Assembly (NCBI GenBank): GCA_031379035.1
Contig: JANNEU010000090.1
Coordinates: forward strand, 1-7,735
From: JABFRJ01 sp031379035
GTDB lineage: Bacteria > Pseudomonadota > Alphaproteobacteria > Rhizobiales > Hyphomicrobiaceae
Reading direction: 5' to 3'
Length of the DNA: 7,735 bases
The position numbers and the translations under genes were made by a program. Each line of letters starts with the position of its first letter. Position 1 is the stretch's first letter. Positions 1-5,419 of this stretch are shown one piece after another. Below the pieces are notes generated by a model. That model did no database searches. It had not been told where the DNA came from and saw only the letters and a program-made list of their open reading frames with translations.

Positions 1-97
1 GGGCTTGCACCCGCTTCGCTTGTCAGGGCTTTCACCTGCTCGCTGGTCAGGGCTTGCACCTGCTCGCTCGTCGGCACTTTCAACCGCTTCAGTTCGT
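1..97 (-). repeat. Tandem ~24-bp repeats encoding LTSEQV[QK]A octapeptides
   Basis: Four head-to-tail units are visible on the plus strand: 1-25 (25 bases), 26-49, 50-73 and a diverged 74-97. Units 1-3 share the core GGGCTTGCACCTGCTCGCT with few changes. Read on the minus strand, the 24-base period gives an in-frame octapeptide series, PTSEQVQA-LTSEQVKA-LTSE. It resembles the LTxxQVxAL-type repeats found in some large surface or secreted proteobacterial proteins; that link is family recollection, not a search result. The outermost unit (1-25) has one extra base relative to the others, so the peptide repeat changes frame there. The repeat is seen directly. Its coding on the minus strand is inferred from the clean 8-residue period. 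Confidence 0.65.
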
Positions 98-152
98 GGC
101 CGCCTTTCAGGCCCTTACCGCTTGTCACCGCGTCTGAGGTCGACCGGCGCAT
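1..152 (-). pseudogene. Possible 5' part or remnant of an octapeptide-repeat protein gene, running off the left edge
   Basis: The minus-strand frame that reads the LTSEQV repeats is open from the stop at about 255 down to the window edge, with an ATG at 152. The predicted start is MRRSTSDAVTSGKGLKGG, then a lysine-rich stretch, then TSEQVQALTSEQVKALTSE followed by EAGAS. The residues before the repeats match nothing I recognise, and no convincing Shine-Dalgarno sequence precedes the ATG. The extra base in the last unit shifts the frame from LTSEQVQA to LTSEAGAS, which suggests decay. A sequencing error, or a true protein that leaves the repeat here, is also possible. An open plus-strand frame over the same bases (5-277) gives only a low-complexity Arg/Ser/Pro protein and is less likely. 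The start, the product and even the coding status are uncertain. Confidence 0.3.
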
Positions 153-306
153 TGTACGGGCGGGTTCCACCGCGCTGCACGACCGGCAGTCCGGGCTTCG
201 CCGGAGGCCGATCCGTTTCAGCCCACCAGCGTTCTCGAGAACGCCGCCGCTGGGCTAATTTGTTGCATTCAATCTAACACAACTTATGCGAATAAAAATA
301 GTTTCT

Positions 307-326
307 ACACTTTAACGTTAAGGTGT
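307..326. promoter_or_regulatory. 20-bp near-perfect palindrome in an AT-rich island (candidate operator)
   Basis: The arms ACACTTTAAC and GTTAAGGTGT are inverted copies with a single mismatched pair (T311/G322), centred between 316 and 317, with TTAACGTTAA as the perfect core. There is no loop and no following T-run, so it looks like a site for a dimeric DNA-binding protein and not a terminator. It lies upstream of the left-edge minus-strand open frame (ATG at 152) and far upstream of trmFO. The regulator and the target gene are unknown. Confidence 0.4.
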
Positions 327-384
327 GTCGGATGTTGCGCGCGCTCCCTGAGCCAGCGTCAACGCTCAGCAGCGAACACACCCA

Positions 385-618
385 TTTCGTTTTCCCCCTT
401 TTTGTTTTCCCGGAATTTGGGCTGCGCGTTTCAGCGCTGACCAAATATCCGGGATCTTCATCTGTCAAAAATTTGCGTGATAGTCGTCGCGTGCACTTCC
501 ACACCGCAAGGCTCACGCCGCCGGCCGATGATCGAGCGGATTGCGTCTCATCGACACATAAAGGTGCCGGATATGCGTCGCCCGCTGCCGCGCGCGCCAC
601 ATTCCGGGAAAACGAAAA
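385..618. repeat. Inverted repeat pair in the gene-free stretch
   Basis: Bases 399-416 (TTTTTGTTTTCCCGGAAT) are the reverse complement of 601-618 at 17 of 18 positions. In addition, 385-396 (TTTCGTTTTCCC) is a perfect 12-base inverted match to 606-617, so two adjacent left copies can pair with the same right copy. The enclosed sequence carries no recognised gene. The pair could be remnants of a small mobile or repetitive element or a long-range RNA stem. No flanking target duplication was seen. Confidence 0.35.
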
Positions 619-929
619 TGAGGGATGTTGGGGCAGCGGCGGATGGACATCGGCTGTGCGACCACCGCTTTTGCAGCATCCAACCCGTTGTCGCGGATGC
701 CCCCCAAAGGGACTTCCAAGGGGGTGCGCTCTGAAACGCCCTTTTCCGCCCACCACGCCAGCTGACGACGGACAACCGGCCTCGACAGTCTGAACACGGG
801 GGATTGCATCCGAACTCGCGCTGATGGGAACAGCGTGCGCGCAGGTGGTTGTTGGCGCTGTTGTCGCAATCGACAGCTCGACGCGCTGAGCAGGTTCAAC
901 TCATTCTTCGGTGGTGAGCGTTTCCAGGT

Positions 930-933
930 AGGG
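930..933 (+). promoter_or_regulatory. Ribosome-binding site favouring the upstream trmFO start
   Basis: AGGG lies 5 bases before the ATG at 939, with another AGG at 926-928. The alternative ATG at 957 has only weak GG-containing sequence ahead of it, although the shorter N-terminus it would give is closer to typical TrmFO proteins. Confidence 0.4.
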
Positions 934-938
934 CCCCT

Positions 939-2399
939 ATGCTCTATGGTGCCCCGATGACCAACCACACTGCACCTATCCACATTATCGGCGGCGGGCT
1001 GGCCGGCTCGGAAGCCGCTTGGCAAATCGCGCGCGCGGGCATTCCCGCCGTGCTGCACGAAATGCGGCCGCAGCGCATGACGGATGCCCACAAGACCGAA
1101 GGCCTCGCCGAACTGGTCTGCTCCAACTCGTTCCGCTCTGATGATGCGGCCAACAACGCCGTCGGCCTGCTGCACGAGGAAATGCGCCGCGCCGGCTCGC
1201 TGATCCTGGCCGAAGGCGACAAGGCCAAGCTGCCGGCCGGTGGTGCCCTGGCGGTCGACCGCGACGTGTTCTCGCAAGGCGTGACAGCGGCGCTCGAAGC
1301 GCATCCGCTGGTGACGATCGATCGGGGCGAGGTGGCCGGCTTGCCACCGGCCGAATGGGATAAGGTGATCGTCGCCACCGGCCCGCTGACATCGCCGGCC
1401 TTGGCCCAGGCCATCCTTGAGCTGACGGGTGAAACATCGCTGGCTTTCTTCGATGCCATCGCGCCCGTCATCCACCGCGACAGCGTCGATATGACGGTAG
1501 CGTGGAAGCAGTCGCGTTACGACAAAACCGGTCCCGCCGGCACCGGTGCCGACTACATCAACTGCCCTATGAACAAACAGCAGTACGAAGCCTTTATCGA
1601 CGCGCTGCTGGCAGGCGACAAAACCGTTTATAAGGAATGGGAAGCCAACACGCCCTATTTTGACGGCTGCCTGCCCGTCGAAGTGATGGCCGAGCGTGGC
1701 CGCGAAACATTGCGATTTGGCCCCATGAAGCCCGTTGGCCTGGATGATCCGCGCACGGGGCGATGGCCCTATGCCGTTGTGCAGTTGCGCCAGGACAACG
1801 CGCTCGGCACCTTGTGGAACATGGTCGGCTTCCAGACCAAGCTGAAGCACGGCGAGCAATCACGCGTGTTCCGCATGATCCCGGGGCTTGAAAATGCCGA
1901 GTTCGCGCGCCTTGGTGGCTTGCATCGCAACACTTATTTGCACTCACCTAAATTGCTTGACGAGACCCTGCGTCTGAAAACGCAACCGCGCCTCCGCTTT
2001 GCCGGCCAGATCACCGGCTGCGAAGGCTACGTGGAAAGTGCCGCCATCGGGCTGCTGACGGGCCGCTTCGCGGCAGCCGAGCGCCTGGGTCTGGCACCCC
2101 AGCGCCCACCCGTTACCACGGCGTTCGGCGCGCTGCTCAGCCACATCACCGGCGGGCACATCGTGGCGGAAACCGAAGCGGAGCGCGAGGCCCTGCGCGG
2201 TGCCCGCTCGTTCCAGCCCATGAACGTCAACTTCGGTCTGTTCCCGGACATGGACGCACCCACCACAGACGCCGACGGCAAGCGCATCAAAGGCAAGGAT
2301 CGCGGCTTCGCCAAAAAGCGCGCCATGAGCGCCCGCGCGTTGGTTGATCTCGGCCACTGGCTTGAGGCCAACTGTTTGGCGCGCAGTGATGCGGCTTGA
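939..2399 (+). CDS. trmFO: TrmFO: methylenetetrahydrofolate-tRNA-(uracil-5-)-methyltransferase
   Basis: This FAD-dependent cytoplasmic enzyme makes ribothymidine at position 54 of the tRNA T-loop, taking the carbon from 5,10-methylenetetrahydrofolate and reducing it with NAD(P)H-derived electrons. That chemistry is family knowledge. In the 486-residue product, IHIIGGGLAGSEAAW (14-28) is the N-terminal dinucleotide-binding GxGxxG site for FAD. ELVCSNSFRSDDA carries Cys61, and FDGCLPVEVMAERG carries Cys244; by position these match the two conserved cysteines of the family. The C-terminal GQITGCEGYVESAAIGLL (356-373) is also typical. The protein is full length (family about 430-480). An in-frame ATG at 957 would give a 480-residue protein starting MTNHTAP. 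I kept 939 because it has a better ribosome-binding site. The gene stands alone, with 91 bases before the next gene. TrmFO is widespread in alphaproteobacteria and Firmicutes, whereas gammaproteobacteria such as E. coli use TrmA. Confidence 0.97.
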   Translation: MLYGAPMTNHTAPIHIIGGGLAGSEAAWQIARAGIPAVLHEMRPQRMTDAHKTEGLAELVCSNSFRSDDAANNAVGLLHEEMRRAGSLILAEGDKAKLPAGGALAVDRDVFSQGVTAALEAHPLVTIDRGEVAGLPPAEWDKVIVATGPLTSPALAQAILELTGETSLAFFDAIAPVIHRDSVDMTVAWKQSRYDKTGPAGTGADYINCPMNKQQYEAFIDALLAGDKTVYKEWEANTPYFDGCLPVEVMAERGRETLRFGPMKPVGLDDPRTGRWPYAVVQLRQDNALGTLWNMVGFQTKLKHGEQSRVFRMIPGLENAEFARLGGLHRNTYLHSPKLLDETLRLKTQPRLRFAGQITGCEGYVESAAIGLLTGRFAAAERLGLAPQRPPVTTAFGALLSHITGGHIVAETEAEREALRGARSFQPMNVNFGLFPDMDAPTTDADGKRIKGKDRGFAKKRAMSARALVDLGHWLEANCLARSDAA

Positions 2400-2423
2400 C
2401 GCCATGAAGTCCGGCGTGCAGGC

Positions 2424-2445
2424 AGTATTTGTTGCAACCAATACT
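2424..2445. promoter_or_regulatory. 22-bp near-perfect palindrome upstream of the MFS gene (candidate operator)
   Basis: AGTATTTGTTG and CAACCAATACT are inverted copies around 2434/2435 with one mismatched pair (T2430/C2439). The site lies between the trmFO stop and the GTG start of the transporter, about 45 bases ahead of the latter. That is where a repressor or activator dimer would control the transporter. As RNA it could form a stem, but the stem is AT-rich and has no trailing U-run, so a rho-independent terminator for trmFO is unlikely. No regulator gene lies in the window. Confidence 0.45.
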
Positions 2446-2475
2446 TCAGTTGCTGTCCCTGCTATCGGTGTCAAT

Positions 2476-2482
2476 GGATGAG
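2476..2482 (+). promoter_or_regulatory. Ribosome-binding site for the GTG start of the MFS gene
   Basis: GGATGAG ends 8 bases before GTG 2491. The nearby upstream ATGs are out of frame, so this site decides in favour of the GTG start. Confidence 0.55.
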
Positions 2483-2490
2483 TTCTGTCT

Positions 2491-3753
2491 GTGACTGATG
2501 GCCCGGAAAGGCTCGGATTGGCTGCAGAGCCAGAGACCGTGCCTGTCGCGGCTGGCACCCTCGTTTTGCCTACGTTGATTTCGTTCCTGCCCATCGCCTC
2601 GCTGGCCACACTGTATTTCGTGTTACCCGTGCTCGCGCCCGCCCTGATGGCGCAAGTTGACCGCCCCGCGGCCGACTATGGTTGGCTTGGTGGCGCAATT
2701 GGCGCGGGATCGGTCTGCTTTTACTTTGTCAGTCACGCGATCACCCCCGTGCTAGGACCCGTCGGCGCGCTGCGGCTCGGGCTCCTCATTTCGATTGCTG
2801 GCGGATTGCTGTTGTTGTCTGGGCTATGGCCGTTGATGCTCATTGGCGGCGCGCTGACGGGTTTTGGCTATGGGACGACCACCCCCGCCGGCAGCCAGAT
2901 CCTTGCGGACTTTACGCCCAAATCAGCTTGGGGAACCCTGTTCTCGGTTCGCCAAGCTGGCGTGCCGGCCGGCGGTGTGCTCGCGGCCAGCATCGCCTAC
3001 TATACCTTGCAGGGTTACGGATGGGCCGCGCCGTTGACGGGTGCCCTTATCCCAGTGGCGCTGACCACCCTGTTTCTTTTCAATACGCCGCCTCGCTACA
3101 ATCGCGCTCGGCTGCTTGAGCCCTTTTCGGCCGGCAAGCTGTTCGATTGGCAAAACATCGTTCGGCCGGTTCGCAATATTCGGCAGGTCGATGGCCTCCC
3201 AACGCTGGTCGCGGCGGGGACCGGCCTGGCCATGGGCCATGGCGCTGTGACCCAATTTCTGGTGATCTACCTTAACAGCGCGCTGAGCCTGTCGGTCACC
3301 CGCTGCGCCTTGTTGTTTGCCATCATGCAGAGCTGTGCCATTGCCGGTCGGGTGGTCATCGGCACCCTGGCCGACCGCTTTACCTCGCCGATGATGGCCC
3401 TACGCATGCTTGCGCCCCTGTCAGCCCTCGCCTGCATCACGCTGGCCTCCTTTGACCCTCAATGGTCAGAGGCCTGGCAAATCACAGCCACCGTTGCCAT
3501 CGGCTTGAGTGTGGGCACTTGGAACGGCCTCTATTTGGCTGAAATTGCCCGCCGGTCACCATCTTCGCAAATATCGTCGGCCACGGCGAGCTCGGCTGTC
3601 TTCACGTTCCTGTCGTACATGATAACACCGCCTCTTGTCGGCGCGCTCGCGATGCACATTGGTTGGCGGCCGACATTCGCACTGATCGCACTGGCGCCCT
3701 TGTCGGCCGGTCTGCTGTTGTGGTTGCCGTCTATGAGGCGTGACACGAAATAA
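2491..3753 (+). CDS. Major facilitator superfamily (MFS) transporter, substrate unknown
   Basis: This is an inner-membrane secondary transporter of 420 residues, the usual MFS size. Twelve hydrophobic segments can be placed at roughly 25-50, 64-82, 92-110, 113-133, 153-172, 177-197, 236-261, 271-291, 301-320, 328-349, 364-390 and 394-412. A polar, Arg-rich cytoplasmic loop (198-235) sits between the two six-helix halves. GRVVIGTLADRF (286-297), between helices 8 and 9, is the second-half copy of the MFS loop signature. GYGTTTPAGSQ with FSVRQAGVPAGG (151-162) is a pattern seen in MFS proteins of uncharacterised specificity, some annotated as CynX/NimT-like. The first-half loop motif after helix 2 is poorly conserved (SHAITPVLGP). 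The start is GTG, supported by GGATGAG upstream. The gene lies downstream of a palindrome that may regulate it, and 40 bases before the Sel1-repeat gene. The family call is firm, but nothing here indicates the substrate or direction. Confidence 0.92.
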   Translation: MTDGPERLGLAAEPETVPVAAGTLVLPTLISFLPIASLATLYFVLPVLAPALMAQVDRPAADYGWLGGAIGAGSVCFYFVSHAITPVLGPVGALRLGLLISIAGGLLLLSGLWPLMLIGGALTGFGYGTTTPAGSQILADFTPKSAWGTLFSVRQAGVPAGGVLAASIAYYTLQGYGWAAPLTGALIPVALTTLFLFNTPPRYNRARLLEPFSAGKLFDWQNIVRPVRNIRQVDGLPTLVAAGTGLAMGHGAVTQFLVIYLNSALSLSVTRCALLFAIMQSCAIAGRVVIGTLADRFTSPMMALRMLAPLSALACITLASFDPQWSEAWQITATVAIGLSVGTWNGLYLAEIARRSPSSQISSATASSAVFTFLSYMITPPLVGALAMHIGWRPTFALIALAPLSAGLLLWLPSMRRDTK

Positions 3754-3793
3754 TGAGCGTTGGCGGAAATCGGAATTGAAGGCGGAAATCGAT

Positions 3794-4561
3794 ATGTCGC
3801 AGTCTACGCCGCTTGTTCCTGTCGCCCGCGTCCGCGCCGAAAATGGCAGCCAGCCGAGCAGATCGCTGGCCAACCTTTATGAGAGTATTCGCGCCGTTCA
3901 AGCAGAAACCGAACCCTTTCTCGCACCCCGCATGGTCGCTGCATTCTGTTTTGGGATGGTCGTCGCGCTTGGACTGCAGCAATGGCTGACGCGCAATAAA
4001 GCCGCTGTTCCCAGATCTGCCAACCTGTTCGCCAGCGATGGACCGCCCGCAATCCCGATGCCGCGCACAGGCTCACAGGGTGGCGGCTCTGCCAGCACCC
4101 CGCGCAACACGCTGACCCTGGAGACGCTCGTTCAGGCTGAGGCGCGCTCACCGTTTGGCCGGTCATCGGCCGGTGTCACAACGGACACTGCACTAACCCT
4201 TGCCGACGCGCATCTGCGCGGACTGGACGGCACGGCACGAAGCCGGCTCGAAGCCGGCTATTGGCTGCGCCACGCCCTAAGTCCCACGTTCCGCGATAGC
4301 CGCATTCCATGGGCGCTCACACAGCTGGGCTCCATTTATGCGACGCCCGATGCAGGGCTGGCCGATTTCAAGTCAGCCAGTCTCATCTGGCAAATCGCCG
4401 GCTCCATGGGTGATCCCGTGGCGACGTGTTATCTTGCGCGCATGCACGAGTTCGGCATTGGTGTGGAGAAGGACACGGAGATGGCGCGGCGCGTCTACGG
4501 CATCGCGCAAAAAGCCGGCGGATGCCCGGGCTTGGTGGAAGCACTGGCCCGCCTTCCATGA
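3794..4561 (+). CDS. Single-pass membrane protein with C-terminal Sel1-like repeats
   Basis: The 255-residue product starts with a ~45-residue polar N-terminus. One hydrophobic helix follows (about 47-64, MVAAFCFGMVVALGLQQW), then a Gly/Ser/Pro-rich linker (about 70-105), then a helical C-terminal domain. Residues 172-204 (LTQLGSIYATPDAGLADFKS) and 206-242 (GDPVATCYLARMHEFGIGV then EKD) read as two Sel1-like repeats, the second close to consensus. Sel1 repeats are TPR-like solenoids that mediate protein-protein contacts, so this is probably a membrane-tethered scaffold or adaptor. Its partner is unknown and orientation was not determined. I chose ATG 3794 because GAAGGCGGA lies just upstream. 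A longer in-frame GTG start at 3740 would overlap the MFS gene, with GAGG only one base before it. The gene is 40 bases after the transporter and 55 bases before ubiG, so co-transcription is plausible. The signature region recognised is short. Confidence 0.75.
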   Translation: MSQSTPLVPVARVRAENGSQPSRSLANLYESIRAVQAETEPFLAPRMVAAFCFGMVVALGLQQWLTRNKAAVPRSANLFASDGPPAIPMPRTGSQGGGSASTPRNTLTLETLVQAEARSPFGRSSAGVTTDTALTLADAHLRGLDGTARSRLEAGYWLRHALSPTFRDSRIPWALTQLGSIYATPDAGLADFKSASLIWQIAGSMGDPVATCYLARMHEFGIGVEKDTEMARRVYGIAQKAGGCPGLVEALARLP

Positions 4562-4616
4562 CAGCCGGCCCATCGGCCGTAACACGCGGCGCGCATCCAG
4601 GGGCATACTGACGCTC

Positions 4617-5399
4617 ATGCCGAACCCAGTCGCGACCACCGTTGCTGACACATCCGCTCCGAGTTCCCCGACCTTCGACAAGGCTGAGGTCGACCGCTTC
4701 AACGCGCTTGCGCAGCAGTGGTGGGATCCGAACGGCAACTTCCGTCCACTGCACAAAATCGGGCCCGCGCGGCTGAGCTTCATCCGCGATAGTATTGTTG
4801 CCGAGTTGAAAGCCGGGCACCCAACGCAAGGGCTGCGCGTGCTGGAGGGCGTATCCGTTCTCGACATCGGCTGCGGGGGTGGCCTGGTGGCTGAACCCCT
4901 GTCCCGCATCGGCGCGACCATGACCGGCATCGATCCGGCACCCGACACGATTGCCGCAGCGGCGGCCCATGCCCGCACGCAGGGCCTGACGATCGATTAT
5001 CGCGCCACACGCGCCGAAACGCTGCGAGATGCGGGTGAAACGTTCGACGTGGTGCTGTGCCTCGAGGTCGTCGAGCACGTGCCGGACGTGCGCGCGTTCC
5101 TCAGCGTTGCCGCTTCGCTTGTGCGGCCCGGCGGGCTGCTGATCCTGTCCACGCTGAACCGCACGCTCAAGTCCTATGCACTGGCGATTGTGGGCGCGGA
5201 GTACGTGCTCCGTTGGCTACCCGTCGGCACCCACCAGTGGGATCGTTTCATCAAGCCAGACGAGTTGAGCGATCACGCGCGCGCGCTTGGCCTTGAAACG
5301 CGCGTGCCGAAAGGGATTGTGTTCAATCCCTTCCAGGACAGCTGGTCGCTGTCGGATGATACTGACGTGAACTATCTGCTAACAGCGCGCAGGCCATAA
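4617..5399 (+). CDS. ubiG: UbiG: ubiquinone biosynthesis O-methyltransferase
   Basis: This class I SAM-dependent methyltransferase carries out both O-methylations of the ubiquinone ring: of the 2-polyprenyl-6-hydroxyphenol intermediate and of 3-demethylubiquinone. It is peripheral to the inner membrane. In the 260-residue product, the family N-terminus FNALAQQWWDPNGNFRPLHK (28-47) precedes the Rossmann core. VLDIGCGGGLVAEPLSRIGA (81-100) is SAM motif I, and TGIDPA (103-108) carries the acidic residue at the end of strand 2. FDVVLCLEVVEHVPD (143-157) is motif II, and LVRPGGLLILSTLNRT (168-183) is motif III. The membrane-interacting segment LKSYALAIVGAEYVLRWLPVGTHQW and the terminal NYLLTARRP are also typical. 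ATG 4617 gives the family length; AGGGG at 4599-4603 is a somewhat distant ribosome-binding site. The open frame extends upstream to 4338 but that part overlaps the previous gene and is not family sequence. The gene ends 20 bases before the stop of the convergent beta-helix/RTX gene. It indicates a ubiquinone-using respiratory chain. Confidence 0.96.
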   Translation: MPNPVATTVADTSAPSSPTFDKAEVDRFNALAQQWWDPNGNFRPLHKIGPARLSFIRDSIVAELKAGHPTQGLRVLEGVSVLDIGCGGGLVAEPLSRIGATMTGIDPAPDTIAAAAAHARTQGLTIDYRATRAETLRDAGETFDVVLCLEVVEHVPDVRAFLSVAASLVRPGGLLILSTLNRTLKSYALAIVGAEYVLRWLPVGTHQWDRFIKPDELSDHARALGLETRVPKGIVFNPFQDSWSLSDDTDVNYLLTARRP

Positions 5400-5419
5400 C
5401 ACACTCGGCGTCACAACCG

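Larger units (their letters stand above)
153..938. other. Stretch without a recognisable gene
   Basis: About 790 bases separate the left-edge repeat gene from trmFO. Several open frames cross it on both strands (for example 323-793 plus and 274-756 minus). Their translations are rich in Arg, Pro and Ser, show no domain or membrane pattern, and lack good ribosome-binding sites, so I do not call them genes. The stretch includes an AT-rich island at about 255-325, which contrasts with the GC-rich surroundings and contains a palindrome. It also includes inverted repeats between 385-416 and 601-618. It should hold the trmFO promoter and possibly that of the minus-strand left gene, but no clear -35/-10 pair could be identified. 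A decayed gene or an unrecognised small RNA cannot be excluded. Confidence 0.5.

Noticed and set aside
5..277. Plus-strand open frame over the left-edge repeats (LSPARWSGLAPAR-type)
   Set aside because: The minus-strand reading gives a clean LTSEQV octapeptide of a known style. The plus-strand reading gives Arg/Ser/Pro-rich sequence.
323..793. Plus-strand 156-residue open frame upstream of trmFO, and the opposite 274-756 frame
   Set aside because: Both have low-complexity Pro/Arg/Ser composition, no ribosome-binding site and no recognisable fold. They overlap each other on opposite strands with nothing to favour either.
513..1859. Long minus-strand open frame (448 residues) antisense to the start of trmFO
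   Set aside because: It is a GC-driven shadow of trmFO. The translation is rich in Arg, His and Gln with no domain, and trmFO on the other strand is unambiguous.
2400..2490. Rho-independent terminator after trmFO
   Set aside because: The only stem-like sequence (2424-2445) is AT-rich, loopless and has no T-run after it, so an operator is the better reading.
4338..4616. N-terminal extension of UbiG to 353 residues
   Set aside because: It overlaps the Sel1-repeat gene in another frame and is Arg/Trp-rich junk. The UbiG family begins near ATG 4617.
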